This document shows, piece by piece, positions 15,955 to 25,233 of a DNA stretch of 64,000 nt (its first letter is position 1; each line of letters starts with the position of its first letter). A program made the position numbers and the translations under genes. This DNA comes from Corallococcus soli (GTDB taxonomy: Bacteria > Myxococcota > Myxococcia > Myxococcales > Myxococcaceae), in contig NZ_JAAIYO010000017.1 of assembly GCF_014930455.1 (NCBI RefSeq), positions 62,001-126,000 on the forward strand, in the 5' to 3' direction. The notes beneath the pieces were generated by a model, which ran no database searches, was not told the origin of the DNA, and saw only the letters and a list, made by a program, of their open reading frames with translations.

Positions 15955-16511
15955 GGGGTTCCCTTTGTGTGCAAAGGATTGGCTCCGCGCCAATCTCCCC
16001 CTTCCTTGTCGGCGTCAGGATTTATTGGCTATTCTATTTTTGCAGATTATGCGCGAATCAGGAGGGCTTTGCTCTTGGAGGGGTTCCCGTTCAATCCCAT
16101 GGCGGCCCGGGGTGGCTGGATTGACAAGGTGGGGTTCGACGGTTACCTAAGAAGCATCATGAGGCCCGTCACCATTCATGCCCTGCCGACCCAGAGCGCC
16201 TTCGCGCCGGCGGCGGACGTGCGCCTCGCCCCCCGTCACGAGGTTCTGCTCGATATTTGAGCAGGCGGACCGGTGTATTCCGGTGCGCGGGGTGGCTGGT
16301 CCCCGTGTGCCGTGAGTCCCGTCTCCGCCCGATGACTCCCGTGGTGCCTTCGTGTGTCCTCACGCGTTCCTGAGCGGGCCTGACGTGCCCCTCCGGAGTG
16401 TCACGCGTGCGTGCGCCTGAAGGACCGCGCCGCTTCATTCCTCTCATCCTACCAGCGCCTCAATCCATACACCCCGCGGGCCTCGCTGCCCGACGGGCTC
16501 AGGAGACCTCC
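15955..16511. other. 557-nt divergent region between metalloprotease B and elongation factor G
   Basis: No convincing gene. Near the protease start is a perfect hairpin GATTGGC-TCCGC-GCCAATC (15978-15996), in the protease leader 24 nt from its ATG. An AT-rich island at about 16018-16060, unusual for this DNA, is a good place for promoters. Around 16266-16305, short stems (ACCGG/CCGGT and GGGG/CCCC) lie in what may be the elongation factor leader. A 33-codon reading frame (16159-16260) has no clear SD and is not called. Confidence 0.45.
15978..15996 (-). promoter_or_regulatory. 5' leader hairpin of metalloprotease B
   Basis: Perfect 7-nt arms GATTGGC (15978-15984) and GCCAATC (15990-15996) with a 5-nt loop, 24 nt upstream of the protease start. 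The spacing matches the leader hairpin of paralogue A (26 nt). Confidence 0.5.
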
Positions 16512-18617
16512 ATGTCCCGCACCACGCGCATCGAGCGGTATCGCAACATCGGCATCATGGCCCACATCGACGCGGGCAAGACGACGCTCACCGAGCGCGT
16601 CCTCTTCTTCACCGGGCGCATCCACGCCATGGGCGAGGTGCACTCCGGCTCCACGGAGATGGACTGGATGCCGGAGGAGAAGAAGCGCGGCATCACCATC
16701 ACCTCCGCGGCCACCACGGCCTTCTGGGAGCCTCGACATGGGCGCGCCGCGGGCGCGCTCCACCGCATCAACATCATCGACACGCCGGGCCACGTGGACT
16801 TCACCATCGAGGTGGAGCGGTCGCTGCGCGTGCTCGACGGCGCGGTGGCGGTGCTCGACGCCAGCCAGGGCGTGGAGCCCCAGTCGGAGGCGGTGTGGCG
16901 GCAGGCGGACCGCTACGGCGTGCCGCGCATCGTGTTCATCAACAAGATGGACAAGGTGGGCGCGGACTTCGCCATGAGCGTGAAGTCCCTGGAGGAGAAG
17001 CTGGGCGCGAATCCAGTGGCCGTGCAGTGGCCCCTGGGCGACGGCGCGGACTTCCTCGGCCTCGTGGACCTGGTGCGCATGCGGGTCGTCCGCTTCGACG
17101 GCGAGGACGGTGGTTTCAGTGACGACGCTCCCGTGTCGGGGGCGCTCTTGGAAGAGGTGCTGCCGCTGCGCCTGAAGCTCATCGAGGCGTGCGCGGACGT
17201 GGACGCCACGGTGCTGGAGAAGTTCGTGGAAGGGCGGTTGGAGGACATCACCGTGGAGGACCTGGAGCGCGCGCTGCGCTCGGGCACCCTCGCGCGGACC
17301 CTGGTGCCGGTGCTGTGCGGGTCGGCCTTCAAGAAGAAGGGAGTGCAGATGCTGCTGGACGCCGTCGTCAACTACCTGCCCGCGCCGTCGGACCTCGCTT
17401 CCGTGGAGGGCTGTGTGCCGGGCACCGATGAGAAGGTGTCCCGTCCCGTGTCCGACGCGGCGCCCCCCGCCGCCCTGGCGTTCAAGCTGATGAGCGACAA
17501 GTCCGTGGGCGGCATCGTGTTCCTGCGCGTGTACTCCGGCACGCTGCGCGCGGGCACCGTGCTGCTCAACCCCGCGACCGGCCGCAAGGAGCGGGTGGGC
17601 CGCCTGATGTTCATGCACGCCAACCGCCGCGAGGAGGTGGCGGAGGTGCACGCGGGCGACCTCTGCGCGGCGCTCGGCCTCAAGGGCGTGCGCACGGGCG
17701 ATACGCTGTGCGACCCGGACGCGCCCGTGGTGCTGGAGTCGTTGGGGGTGATGGAGCCCGTGGTGCAGCTCGCCGTGGAGGCGCGCTCGCCCGGGGAGCT
17801 GCCGAAGCTGGAGGAGGGACTGCAGAGGCTGGCGGCGGAGGATCCGTCGCTGCGCGTGGGCGTGGATCCGGAGAGCGGCCAGGTGCTGCTGTCCGGCATG
17901 GGTGAGCTGCACCTGGAGGTCATCGTGGAGCGGTTGAGGACGGAGTTCGGCGTGGAGGCGCGCGTGGGACAGCCCAAGGTGGCCTACCGCGACACGCTCG
18001 GGCGCACGGTGCGTCAGGAGTACCGCCACGTCCGCCAGTCCGGCGGACCCGGACAGTACGCGCGCGTGGTGCTGGACGTGGGGCCGGCGCCGCGAGGGGC
18101 GGGGCTCGTCTTCGTGGACGCCACGAAGGGCGGCACCATCCCACGGGAGCTGATCCCCGCCATCGAGAAGGGCGTGGCCGGGGCCATGGCGCGAGGCCTG
18201 CGCGATGGCGTGCCCCTGGTGGACGTGGAGGTGCGGCTGGTGGACGGCGACACGCACGTGAAGGACTCCACGCCGCAGGCGTTCGCCGTCGCGGGCTCGA
18301 TGGCGCTCCAGGAGGCCGCGCGGCGGGCGGGGCTCGTGGGGTTGGAGCCGGTGATGGAGGTGGAGGTCACCACGCCCGAGGCGTTCCTGGGCGACGTGCT
18401 GGGGGACCTGTCCGCGCGGCGGGGCAGGGTGCTGGGCATGGAGGCGAAGGGCCCGGCGCGGAGCGTCTCCGCGCGCGTGCCCATGGCGCGCCTCTTCGGC
18501 TACGTGACGTCGCTGCGGGGCCGCACGCAGGGCCGCGCCCAGGCCAGCATGCGCCTGGGGGCGTACGAGCCGGTGCCCGAAGCGCTCCATGCGTCCGTGT
18601 CCGAAGCGCGGGCGTGA
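16512..18617 (+). CDS. fusA: Elongation factor G (probable additional paralogue)
   Basis: A 701-residue translation GTPase that drives ribosomal translocation or recycling. G1 [15 protein letters not shown]2 region RGITI, G3 DTPGHVDF and G4 NKMDK are intact, followed by domains II-V ([12 protein letters not shown] and [14 protein letters not shown] are typical of domains III-V). ATG 16512 has AGGAG 7 nt upstream. It is not next to rpsL, rpsG or tuf, unlike the usual str operon copy, so it may be a second or third EF-G of the genome. It is followed by a strong terminator and so is probably monocistronic. Confidence 0.92.
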   Translation: MSRTTRIERYRNIGIMAHIDAGKTTLTERVLFFTGRIHAMGEVHSGSTEMDWMPEEKKRGITITSAATTAFWEPRHGRAAGALHRINIIDTPGHVDFTIEVERSLRVLDGAVAVLDASQGVEPQSEAVWRQADRYGVPRIVFINKMDKVGADFAMSVKSLEEKLGANPVAVQWPLGDGADFLGLVDLVRMRVVRFDGEDGGFSDDAPVSGALLEEVLPLRLKLIEACADVDATVLEKFVEGRLEDITVEDLERALRSGTLARTLVPVLCGSAFKKKGVQMLLDAVVNYLPAPSDLASVEGCVPGTDEKVSRPVSDAAPPAALAFKLMSDKSVGGIVFLRVYSGTLRAGTVLLNPATGRKERVGRLMFMHANRREEVAEVHAGDLCAALGLKGVRTGDTLCDPDAPVVLESLGVMEPVVQLAVEARSPGELPKLEEGLQRLAAEDPSLRVGVDPESGQVLLSGMGELHLEVIVERLRTEFGVEARVGQPKVAYRDTLGRTVRQEYRHVRQSGGPGQYARVVLDVGPAPRGAGLVFVDATKGGTIPRELIPAIEKGVAGAMARGLRDGVPLVDVEVRLVDGDTHVKDSTPQAFAVAGSMALQEAARRAGLVGLEPVMEVEVTTPEAFLGDVLGDLSARRGRVLGMEAKGPARSVSARVPMARLFGYVTSLRGRTQGRAQASMRLGAYEPVPEALHASVSEARA

Positions 18618-18630
18618 GGTGAATGAGGCC

Positions 18631-18669
18631 AGCGGCCCCGGGATCCGATGTCAGGGTCCCGGGGCCGCT
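18631..18669 (+). terminator. Terminator after elongation factor G
   Basis: Perfect 13-nt arms AGCGGCCCCGGGA (18631-18643) and TCCCGGGGCCGCT (18657-18669), followed by TGCTTTCGTC. It begins 14 nt after the stop codon. Confidence 0.8.
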
Positions 18670-18821
18670 TGCTTTCGTCAGGCCTGGCGGAGGCCCGTCA
18701 AGCGCTGGAGCAGGGGCCGCGCGTGCGCGAGGGGCCCTGGGGACGGAGGACTTCGACGCGGGGCGGACGGAGCGGTCATCGCGGGCTTGCACCGGCGGAC
18801 AGAGGTGATTGAGTCCTCCGC

Positions 18822-20087
18822 GTGACGGCTTCCAACACACAGGCCGCGGTCCACGCGGTCTGGAGAATCGAGTCCGCCCGGCTCATCGCCGGTCTTGCAC
18901 GCATGGTGCGCGACGTGGGGCAGGCGGAGGAACTGGCGCAGGACGCGCTCGTCGCCGCCCTGGAGAAGTGGCCGGTGTCGGGCGTGCCGGACAACCCCGG
19001 CGCCTGGCTCATGGCCACCGCGAAGCGCCGCGCCATCGACGAGATGCGCCGGCACAAGCTCCTGGCGCGCAAGCACGAGGAGCTGGGACACGGCCTGGAG
19101 GAGGCGGAGGTCCCGGACCTGGACGCGGCGCTCGACGACGACGTGGGGGACGACCTCCTGCGCCTGGTCTTCACCTCCTGTCACCCGGTGCTGTCGCCGG
19201 AGGCGCGGGTGGCGCTCACGCTGCGGCTGCTGGGCGGACTGACGACGGAGGAGATCGCCCGCGCGTTCCTCGTCCCGGAGCCGACGGTGGCCCAGCGCAT
19301 CGTGCGAGCGAAGCGGACCCTGGCGGAGAAGCGCGTCCCCTTCGAGGTGCCCCGGGGCGAGGAGCTGGCCGCGCGGCTGTCCTCCGTGCTGGAGGTCGTC
19401 TACCTCGTTTTCAACGAGGGCTATTCGGCCACGGCCGGGGATGACTGGATGCGCCCGGAGCTGTGCGCGGACGCGCTGCGCCTGGGCCGCATCCTGGCGG
19501 AGCTGGTGCCGCGAGAGCCGGAGGTGCACGGGCTGGTGGCGCTGATGGAGATCCAGGCGTCCCGGTCCCGGGCGCGCGTGGGGCCCTCGGGCGAGCCCGT
19601 GCTGCTGCTGGAGCAGAACCGCGCGCTGTGGGATCAGCTCCTCATCCGCCGGGGCCTCACGGCGCTGGAGCGCGCGCAGAAGCTGGAGGGCATGCAGGGC
19701 CCGTACTGCGTGCAGGCGGCCATCGCCGCCTGTCATGCCCGGGCGCGCACGGCGGAGGAGACGGACTGGCGCCGCATCGCGGAGCTCTACGCCCTGCTCG
19801 CGCGGCTGGTGCCGTCGCCCGTGGTGGAGCTGAACCGCGCGGTCGCGCTGGGGATGGCGTTCGGTCCCGCCGCGGGGCTTGAACTCGTGGACCCGCTCAC
19901 CACCGAACCCTCGCTCAAGCACTACCACCTGCTGCCGAGCGTGCGCGGCGACCTGCTCCAGAAGCTGGGGCGCCTGGAGGAGGCCCGGGCGGAGTTCGAG
20001 CGCGCGGCCTCGCTCACGCGCAACGCCCGTGAACAGGCGCTGCTGCTGGCGCGCGCCGAGGCCTGCACCCGGCTCCTCCCGTCGTAG
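18822..20087 (+). CDS. ECF42-type RNA polymerase sigma factor with C-terminal extension
   Basis: A 421-residue protein. Sigma-2 region (residues ~15-80): RMVRDVGQAEELAQDALVAA, then PGAWLMATAKRRAIDEMRR. Sigma-4 region (~115-170): LRLLGGLTTEEIARAFLVPE, then TVAQRIVRAKRTL. The rest is the long DUF6596/TPR-like extension typical of the ECF42 group (VYLVFNEGYSA, LLEQNRALWD). These factors are usually encoded beside a DGPF (YCII-related) protein rather than an anti-sigma factor, but none is adjacent here. The start is GTG 18822 with a poor SD. The extension is thought to control activity in this family; the target promoters are unknown. Confidence 0.88.
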   Translation: MTASNTQAAVHAVWRIESARLIAGLARMVRDVGQAEELAQDALVAALEKWPVSGVPDNPGAWLMATAKRRAIDEMRRHKLLARKHEELGHGLEEAEVPDLDAALDDDVGDDLLRLVFTSCHPVLSPEARVALTLRLLGGLTTEEIARAFLVPEPTVAQRIVRAKRTLAEKRVPFEVPRGEELAARLSSVLEVVYLVFNEGYSATAGDDWMRPELCADALRLGRILAELVPREPEVHGLVALMEIQASRSRARVGPSGEPVLLLEQNRALWDQLLIRRGLTALERAQKLEGMQGPYCVQAAIAACHARARTAEETDWRRIAELYALLARLVPSPVVELNRAVALGMAFGPAAGLELVDPLTTEPSLKHYHLLPSVRGDLLQKLGRLEEARAEFERAASLTRNAREQALLLARAEACTRLLPS

Positions 20088-20108
20088 CCCCGGGGGCCGG
20101 CCCCAGCG

Positions 20109-21557
20109 CTACCGGTGGTGGCACATGAAGATCATGGGCTGATCGAAGCCCTTCACCTGGTAGTTGAAGTTGTGGCCGTCCTTCGGCGCCCAGGCGTGGG
20201 ACACCTCGGGCTGCTGCTGGATCCACTCCACCGTGGCGGCGACGTTGGCGCAGGGGTCCGGGCGCTCCTTCTGGATCCGGGCGGTGAAGGCCCGCAGCTT
20301 CTCGTTGCCCTCTACCCAGTCCCGCTCCTCCTTCGCCTTCTGCTCTGCGGTGAGGATGTCCACGGACTCCACGGGGGTGAGCCGCGTGCTGCCGTCGGCG
20401 AACTTCAGCTCGGCGGCCAGCCGCACGGTGCGCGCGGTCTTCGTGTCGAGCGCCACCTCCGTCTTCACCTCCTTCGCTTCCTTCGCCTTCCCGGTCACCG
20501 GCGCCGTGGCGAAGCGGCGGGTTACCTTCCCCTTGTCATCCACCTCCACCACCGTGACGAAGGTGGCCTGGGGAATGAGCGAGGCCAGCCGCGCCTCCAG
20601 CGGCACCACGGCCTGTGCGCCCACCAGGAAGTCGTTCTCACCCATGTTGAGCAGCAGCCTCGACACGCGCCACCCCGCGATCGGCTGATCGCACGTCAGC
20701 GCCAGCTTCAGCGGCAGCGTCTTGCGCAGGACGGGGTCGTTCACGCAGGACACCTCCGCGACCACGGACGCCGTGAGCTCCGTGAGTCCCTTCGCGCAGC
20801 CCTGGGTGACGTCCCGGACGGGCCACAGCGGCAGGTCCAGGGTGAACTGCTGGGCGGCGCGGCGTGAGCCGGGGTCGGGCCGCAGCGTCTGGGGACGGCC
20901 GGCGCCTCCGCGCACCACGAGCTTCTCCAGGCGCTCGGGACAGTTGGACTTGAGGACGAACCGGGGATGGACCCACTGCCCCGTGAAGCCGCCTTCGTCC
21001 ACGACCTGGAGCTGGCCCTGCGTCACCCAGGCGGTGTTGTCCTGCTGGATGTCGAGGGTGGGCGCCTGCACGGGGCCGGGCTCCCCGCGCTCGACCCGCG
21101 ACAGCAGCGTCGTGTAGAGCAACTGCTGATGCACGGTGAGCAGCCGCACCTGCTCCGGGGGCAGGGGGATGACGGGGAACTCCACCCGGGGCGGCTTGTC
21201 GGTGCGCTGGAGGGTGAACATGGCGTTCTTCTGGAGCGTGCCCACGATGATGATGAGCGGCTCCTCCCAGGTGGGTGTGAGCGAGGTCCGCAGGTCCGCC
21301 TCGTCCATGTTCGTGAGGGGCCCGTGGCTGCCGGGGCGCAGCGGGCTGACGAGGTTCTGGATCTGCATCCCGGCCTTCAGGCCCTCGCGAGCAGCCGGGC
21401 CTCCCGGCACGACCTGGGTGATGACCACCTCCTCGCCGTTGGAGCGGACGGAGAACCCGACGGGCTCCACGGCGACGGTGAAGGGCGCGGCGGCCAGCAG
21501 CCACGTCGTGGTGAACAGCGAGGTGGCGGCGCTCAGCAGGAGGAGGGCGGCGGGCAT
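20109..21557 (-). CDS. Exported PDZ-domain protein of unknown function
   Basis: A 482-residue protein. A hydrophobic N-terminus (PAALLLLSAATSLFTTTWLL) acts as signal or anchor. Residues ~28-105 look like a PDZ domain: VGFSVRSNGEEVVITQVVPG, then AREGLKAGMQIQNL. The remainder (~110-482) has no recognised domain. It has beta-rich stretches with a few cysteines (SNCPERLEKLVV and DVTQGCAKGL) and ends in FMCHHR. There is no protease catalytic motif, so it is more likely a scaffold or sensor than an HtrA enzyme. It follows the DUF4082 lipoprotein gene by 35 nt on the same strand and may be cotranscribed. Confidence 0.75.
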   Translation of the reverse strand: MPAALLLLSAATSLFTTTWLLAAAPFTVAVEPVGFSVRSNGEEVVITQVVPGGPAAREGLKAGMQIQNLVSPLRPGSHGPLTNMDEADLRTSLTPTWEEPLIIIVGTLQKNAMFTLQRTDKPPRVEFPVIPLPPEQVRLLTVHQQLLYTTLLSRVERGEPGPVQAPTLDIQQDNTAWVTQGQLQVVDEGGFTGQWVHPRFVLKSNCPERLEKLVVRGGAGRPQTLRPDPGSRRAAQQFTLDLPLWPVRDVTQGCAKGLTELTASVVAEVSCVNDPVLRKTLPLKLALTCDQPIAGWRVSRLLLNMGENDFLVGAQAVVPLEARLASLIPQATFVTVVEVDDKGKVTRRFATAPVTGKAKEAKEVKTEVALDTKTARTVRLAAELKFADGSTRLTPVESVDILTAEQKAKEERDWVEGNEKLRAFTARIQKERPDPCANVAATVEWIQQQPEVSHAWAPKDGHNFNYQVKGFDQPMIFMCHHR

Positions 21558-21592
21558 CCTCCCAGCATACCCGCCGCCGTGCCGTCACGCGC

Positions 21593-23797
21593 TCAGGGGC
21601 GCGGCGACAACTGGATGTTGTCCAGGTTGGTGTCCCAGCCGTTGGATGTGGAGATGGTGAAGACCGTGCAGGGCTGCTGCCAGTTCGTCACCACGTGGGT
21701 CACCTGTCCCGCCGTCAGGGGGAAGGTGAGGGTGGGCAGGTCCAGACAGGTGAGGGTGAGCGTCGCGCCCGTGTCCCAGGTGAAGGCGTCCATGCCGAGC
21801 ACGCGCCGCTGGCCGAACACGGACAGCCGTCCCTGCATGAGGCCGCCGCCGTTGAAGGAGACGCTCTTCGTGCCGAACCCGCCCCAGGGCGAGGCGATGT
21901 ACCAGTCGCTCTGGCTGAAGTGCATGGGGCCGTGCAGGCCGGTGAGGACCTCATCCTGCCCGGGGAACGTGTCGAAGGTGATGAGGTTGGTGGACGGGCC
22001 CACGGGGATGCCCAGGCTGTGGGCGTTGTTGCCGGGGACGGAGTCCGGCTGCGCCGCCGTGACGGTGGCCACGCTCTGGAACGTGCCGGAGGCCGTGGGG
22101 AAGGCCGTCACCGGGAACGTGGCGCTCGCGCCCGGCGCCAGGCTGGTCAACGTGCACCGCAGGTCGCTGAAGAACGAGCAGCCGCCGTTGCCTGCCGGCG
22201 TCGCGCTGTAGAAGAAGTAGTTGAGGCCGGCGGGGATGGGGACGTCCAGCGTGAGGTCGGTGGCCGTCGTCGTGCCGTGGTTCGTCACGGTGATGTCGTA
22301 GAACAGCATGTCGCCGTTGGCGCCCGCGCCCGCCGGGAAGGACTGCTGCACGGACAGGTCCACGGACGTCTGCGGCGGGGACTGGGCGGGGATGAAGGTG
22401 ACGTCCACCCAGTAGTTGGTGTCGCGCCACACCTCCGTGGGGAAGGCGCTGCCGTTGAGGTGGCGCACGCCGTTGCCGCCGGACGTGAGGGTGGACGGCG
22501 CGTGCAGGGGCGGCATGTCCACGCCCGCCGTGGTGAAGTAGTAGGGCGTGATGAGGTAGTTGCCCGCGGTCGCGAAGTACGACACGACATAGGGCGTGTT
22601 CGCCGCCAGGCTCACCGGCGTGGTGAACGTCAGCTCGCGCCAGCCGAAGCCGCTCTCCGCGGGCGCCTGCTCGGTGGTGGCCAGCAGCGTGCCGGTGGCG
22701 CTCCACAGGTGGCCCACGTGCGGCCCGTTGTCGATGCTGCTCTTGTAGTAGCGCACCTTCGTCACCGTGCCCGCCACGTCCGACTGGAACTTCACGCCCA
22801 CCTCGGTGGGGGTGGTGTCGGCGTTGATGGCCCAGGGGGTGCCCGTCGTGGCGTTCCACAGGCTGCACGGGTTGCAGGCGCTGTTCGCCAGCGTGGTGGC
22901 GGTGACGGTGGCGGACGCGGGGCCCACGTTGCCGGCGGCGTCACGGCCGCGCACGGTGTACGAATACGCGGTGGCGGGCGTCAGGCCGACGTCGCGGTAG
23001 CGCAGGGTGGTGCCGGGCAGCTCCGCGATGAGCTGGCTGCCCCGGTACACCAGGTGCGCGCGCGCGTTGCCCTGCATCTCGCCATTGCCGTCCACGGAGG
23101 CGTACCACGTCAGGTCGATGGCGGTGGGCGAGTTGGGCGCCGCCGTGGCGTTGGTGGGCGCGCGCGGGGGCGTGGTGTCGTTGGGCTGGAAGGCCACGTC
23201 CACCCAGTAGTTGCTGGCCTGGTAGCTGTCGGTCGGAAAGCCGCTGGCGCCGTAGCGATAGAGGCCGTTGCGCGCGCCCGCCACGTCCGCCGCCGCGTGC
23301 AGGGGCGGCGCGGTCAGCGCGGTCGCGAAGCCGCTGCTCGTCACCGCGTAGTGCCCCGCGGGCGCGTGGTACGAGACGACATAGTTCGTGTCCGCGGCGA
23401 TGGTGACCGGCGTGGCGAAGCGCGCCTCCTGCCAGCCGGAGGCCGTCTCACCCTGGAACGTCGCGGTGGCCAGCAGCGTCCCGGACGCGGACCACAGGCT
23501 GCCGGTGTGCGTGCCCGTGTTGCCCGCGCCCTTGTAGAAGCGCACGCCCATGATGCGCCCGGCCGCGTCGCTGCGGAAGCGCATGCCCAGCTCCACCGCG
23601 GCGCTGTCGTTCGCGGCGGACTCGGCCGGCAGCGCGGAGGCGCCGAACAGCGTGCGCTCTCCGGCCAGCAGCGGCTGCGCGCCCTGCGTGGCCTCCGGTG
23701 TCGTCGGCGGCGCGGGCTCCGAGGGACCACAGCCCGCGAGCGCCCAGGTGATGCCCACCGCGAAGGTCGCGGCCCAGCGTGATGCACGTCGAAACAT
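21593..23797 (-). CDS. Lipoprotein with two DUF4082 domains, fibronectin III and DUF11 domains
   Basis: A 734-residue surface lipoprotein. The start ATG 23797 has GGAG 7 nt upstream. The signal ends in the lipobox LAGC (Cys23). A first DUF4082 domain (~40-195) has GVRFYKGAGNTGTHTGSLWS and ends near SNYWVDVAF. A fibronectin type III module (~210-295) follows, then a second DUF4082 copy (~305-460; VRYYKSSIDNGPHVGHLWS, TNYWVDVTF) and a DUF11-like domain (~475-585). The last ~145 residues form an unassigned beta-rich domain. DUF4082 often occurs in secreted proteins with carbohydrate-related modules, so a binding or adhesion role is plausible. No catalytic motif is seen. Confidence 0.85.
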   Translation of the reverse strand: MFRRASRWAATFAVGITWALAGCGPSEPAPPTTPEATQGAQPLLAGERTLFGASALPAESAANDSAAVELGMRFRSDAAGRIMGVRFYKGAGNTGTHTGSLWSASGTLLATATFQGETASGWQEARFATPVTIAADTNYVVSYHAPAGHYAVTSSGFATALTAPPLHAAADVAGARNGLYRYGASGFPTDSYQASNYWVDVAFQPNDTTPPRAPTNATAAPNSPTAIDLTWYASVDGNGEMQGNARAHLVYRGSQLIAELPGTTLRYRDVGLTPATAYSYTVRGRDAAGNVGPASATVTATTLANSACNPCSLWNATTGTPWAINADTTPTEVGVKFQSDVAGTVTKVRYYKSSIDNGPHVGHLWSATGTLLATTEQAPAESGFGWRELTFTTPVSLAANTPYVVSYFATAGNYLITPYYFTTAGVDMPPLHAPSTLTSGGNGVRHLNGSAFPTEVWRDTNYWVDVTFIPAQSPPQTSVDLSVQQSFPAGAGANGDMLFYDITVTNHGTTTATDLTLDVPIPAGLNYFFYSATPAGNGGCSFFSDLRCTLTSLAPGASATFPVTAFPTASGTFQSVATVTAAQPDSVPGNNAHSLGIPVGPSTNLITFDTFPGQDEVLTGLHGPMHFSQSDWYIASPWGGFGTKSVSFNGGGLMQGRLSVFGQRRVLGMDAFTWDTGATLTLTCLDLPTLTFPLTAGQVTHVVTNWQQPCTVFTISTSNGWDTNLDNIQLSPRP

Positions 23798-24090
23798 TGT
23801 TGGACTCCGTTGAGGTGAAGCTCGAGGTGAAGACAGACGGTGGTTCGCACACTGTCTGTTCCGGAGTCGAGCCTCGCACTCGAGGGCGACGCGTTCGTGT
23901 TTCACGCCCCCGGAGGATTGTGGTGGCGCGGCATGGGCATCCGCTGCGGGCGTACTTCGTCCGCTGGGGGCGGCATCCCCGGGCGCGGGCCGGGCCCCGG
24001 GCGGGAGCTTCCACTGCCTGACACCCGCCCGGGGGCCAGTGGACTCCAGGGGTTGTGGGACAGGGGCCCGTGCCTAGCTTGCCGGCGTCC
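23798..24090. other. Divergent region with inverted repeat
   Basis: About 290 nt between the DUF4082 lipoprotein gene and the glycosyltransferase pair, with no gene. An inverted repeat ACAGAC (23833-23838)/GTCTGT (23854-23859), with GGTG/CAC pairing inside, lies in the lipoprotein leader. Near the glycosyltransferase start, TTGTGG and TAGCTT are separated by 16 nt, a plausible promoter. Confidence 0.4.
24052..24081 (+). promoter_or_regulatory. Putative promoter of the glycosyltransferase operon
   Basis: A -35-like TTGTGG and a -10-like TAGCTT with a 16-nt spacer. The -10 ends about 10 nt before ATG 24091, and no SD is visible, so the transcript would be leaderless or nearly so. The same TAGCTT element lies 7 nt upstream of the SD-less dehydrogenase start at 6350. 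Confidence 0.35.
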
Positions 24091-25233
24091 ATGACGAACG
24101 AAATGCACCCCGCGGCGGCGCGTCCCACGCGCGTGGCACACGTGATGTACGGCCTGGAGATGGGGGGCCTGGAGCAATTGGTCGTCCGCCTGTCCGAGCA
24201 CGGCCGCTCCCGGGGCATCGAGTCCGTGGTGCTGGCCCTGGGGCCGGACGGTCCGGTGCGCGAGCTGCTCCAGCGCGCCAACATCCCCACCGTGTGGCTG
24301 GGCGGCCTGGCGGGCATGACGCCCACGGCCATCCGCCGGCTGGCGCAGGAAGTGGACGCCTTTGGCGCGGACGTGGTGCACGGCCATGACGTGGGCCCCT
24401 GGCTCAACGCGGTCGCCACCCGGACGTTGCGTCCGCGCACGCCCGTGCTGGGCACCTTCCATCAGACGGTGGAGCCGCAGGGCAAGCTGCGCCCCGCGGC
24501 GATGGCCGCCGCCGTCTTCACCCAGTCGCTGGTGGCGTGCGGCAGTGAGGTGCGCGCCAGCCTGGAGCGCTGGAGCCCGAAGCTGCTCTCGCGCGTGGTC
24601 ACCATCGAGAACGGCGTGCCGCTCACCGTGGCCACGGGCGGGGAGGCCCGCAGGGACGCGCGCGAGCGCCTGGGGCTTCCGCAGGAGGCCACCGTGGTGG
24701 GCTACCTGGGGCGCCTCTCCGAGGAGAAGGGCCCGGACCTGCTGGTGGACGCCTTCCTGCGCCACTTCGCGAAGGAGGAGGACACGCACCTGGTGATGAT
24801 TGGCCCCGGCCCGATGGAGGCCTCGCTGCGCGCCAGGGCCGCCGCGTCGCCGCTCGCCGGACGGGTGCACTTCACGGGCGCCCTGCTGGAGGCGAGCAAG
24901 CTGCTCCCCGCCTTCGACGTCTACGTGCAGCCTTCCCGCCGGGAGGGCCGCTCGCTGTCGCTGCTGGAGGCGATGGCGGTGGGGCTCCCCACGGTGTCGC
25001 ACACCATTCCGGCCATCCGCGAGGTGCACCGCGATGGCCAGACGGCGCTCCTGGTTCCTTCCGGTGACGTGGACGCGCTCGCGGGCGCGGTGAAGCGGCT
25101 GGCCCACGACGCGCAGCTGCGTGCGCGCCTGGGCGAGGCCGCGAAGGTGGAGGCCCAGCGCTACTCGCTCTCCACCATGGTGGATGCGTACGCGAAGCTC
25201 TACCGGGGGGCCGCCGCGCACGCCCAGGCGTGA
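24091..25233 (+). CDS. Glycosyltransferase family 4
   Basis: A 380-residue GT-B glycosyltransferase. The N-terminal acceptor domain begins RVAHVMYGLEMGGLEQLVVR, whose GG-x-E signature is typical of GT4. The donor domain has VVGYLGRLSEEKGPDLLVDA and VYVQPSRREGRSLSLLEAMA, where the E-x7-E type motif binds the nucleotide sugar. It should transfer a sugar from a nucleotide donor during exopolysaccharide, O-antigen or glycolipid synthesis; donor and acceptor are unknown. ATG 24091 is chosen over an upstream GTG because a promoter-like element lies immediately before it. Its stop overlaps the start of the next glycosyltransferase by 4 nt (GTGA), indicating an operon. Confidence 0.87.
   Translation: MTNEMHPAAARPTRVAHVMYGLEMGGLEQLVVRLSEHGRSRGIESVVLALGPDGPVRELLQRANIPTVWLGGLAGMTPTAIRRLAQEVDAFGADVVHGHDVGPWLNAVATRTLRPRTPVLGTFHQTVEPQGKLRPAAMAAAVFTQSLVACGSEVRASLERWSPKLLSRVVTIENGVPLTVATGGEARRDARERLGLPQEATVVGYLGRLSEEKGPDLLVDAFLRHFAKEEDTHLVMIGPGPMEASLRARAAASPLAGRVHFTGALLEASKLLPAFDVYVQPSRREGRSLSLLEAMAVGLPTVSHTIPAIREVHRDGQTALLVPSGDVDALAGAVKRLAHDAQLRARLGEAAKVEAQRYSLSTMVDAYAKLYRGAAAHAQA

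Noticed and set aside
16159-16260. A 33-codon reading frame in the elongation factor G leader
   Set aside because: No convincing SD, no known leader-peptide pattern and no terminator-like structure directly linked to it.
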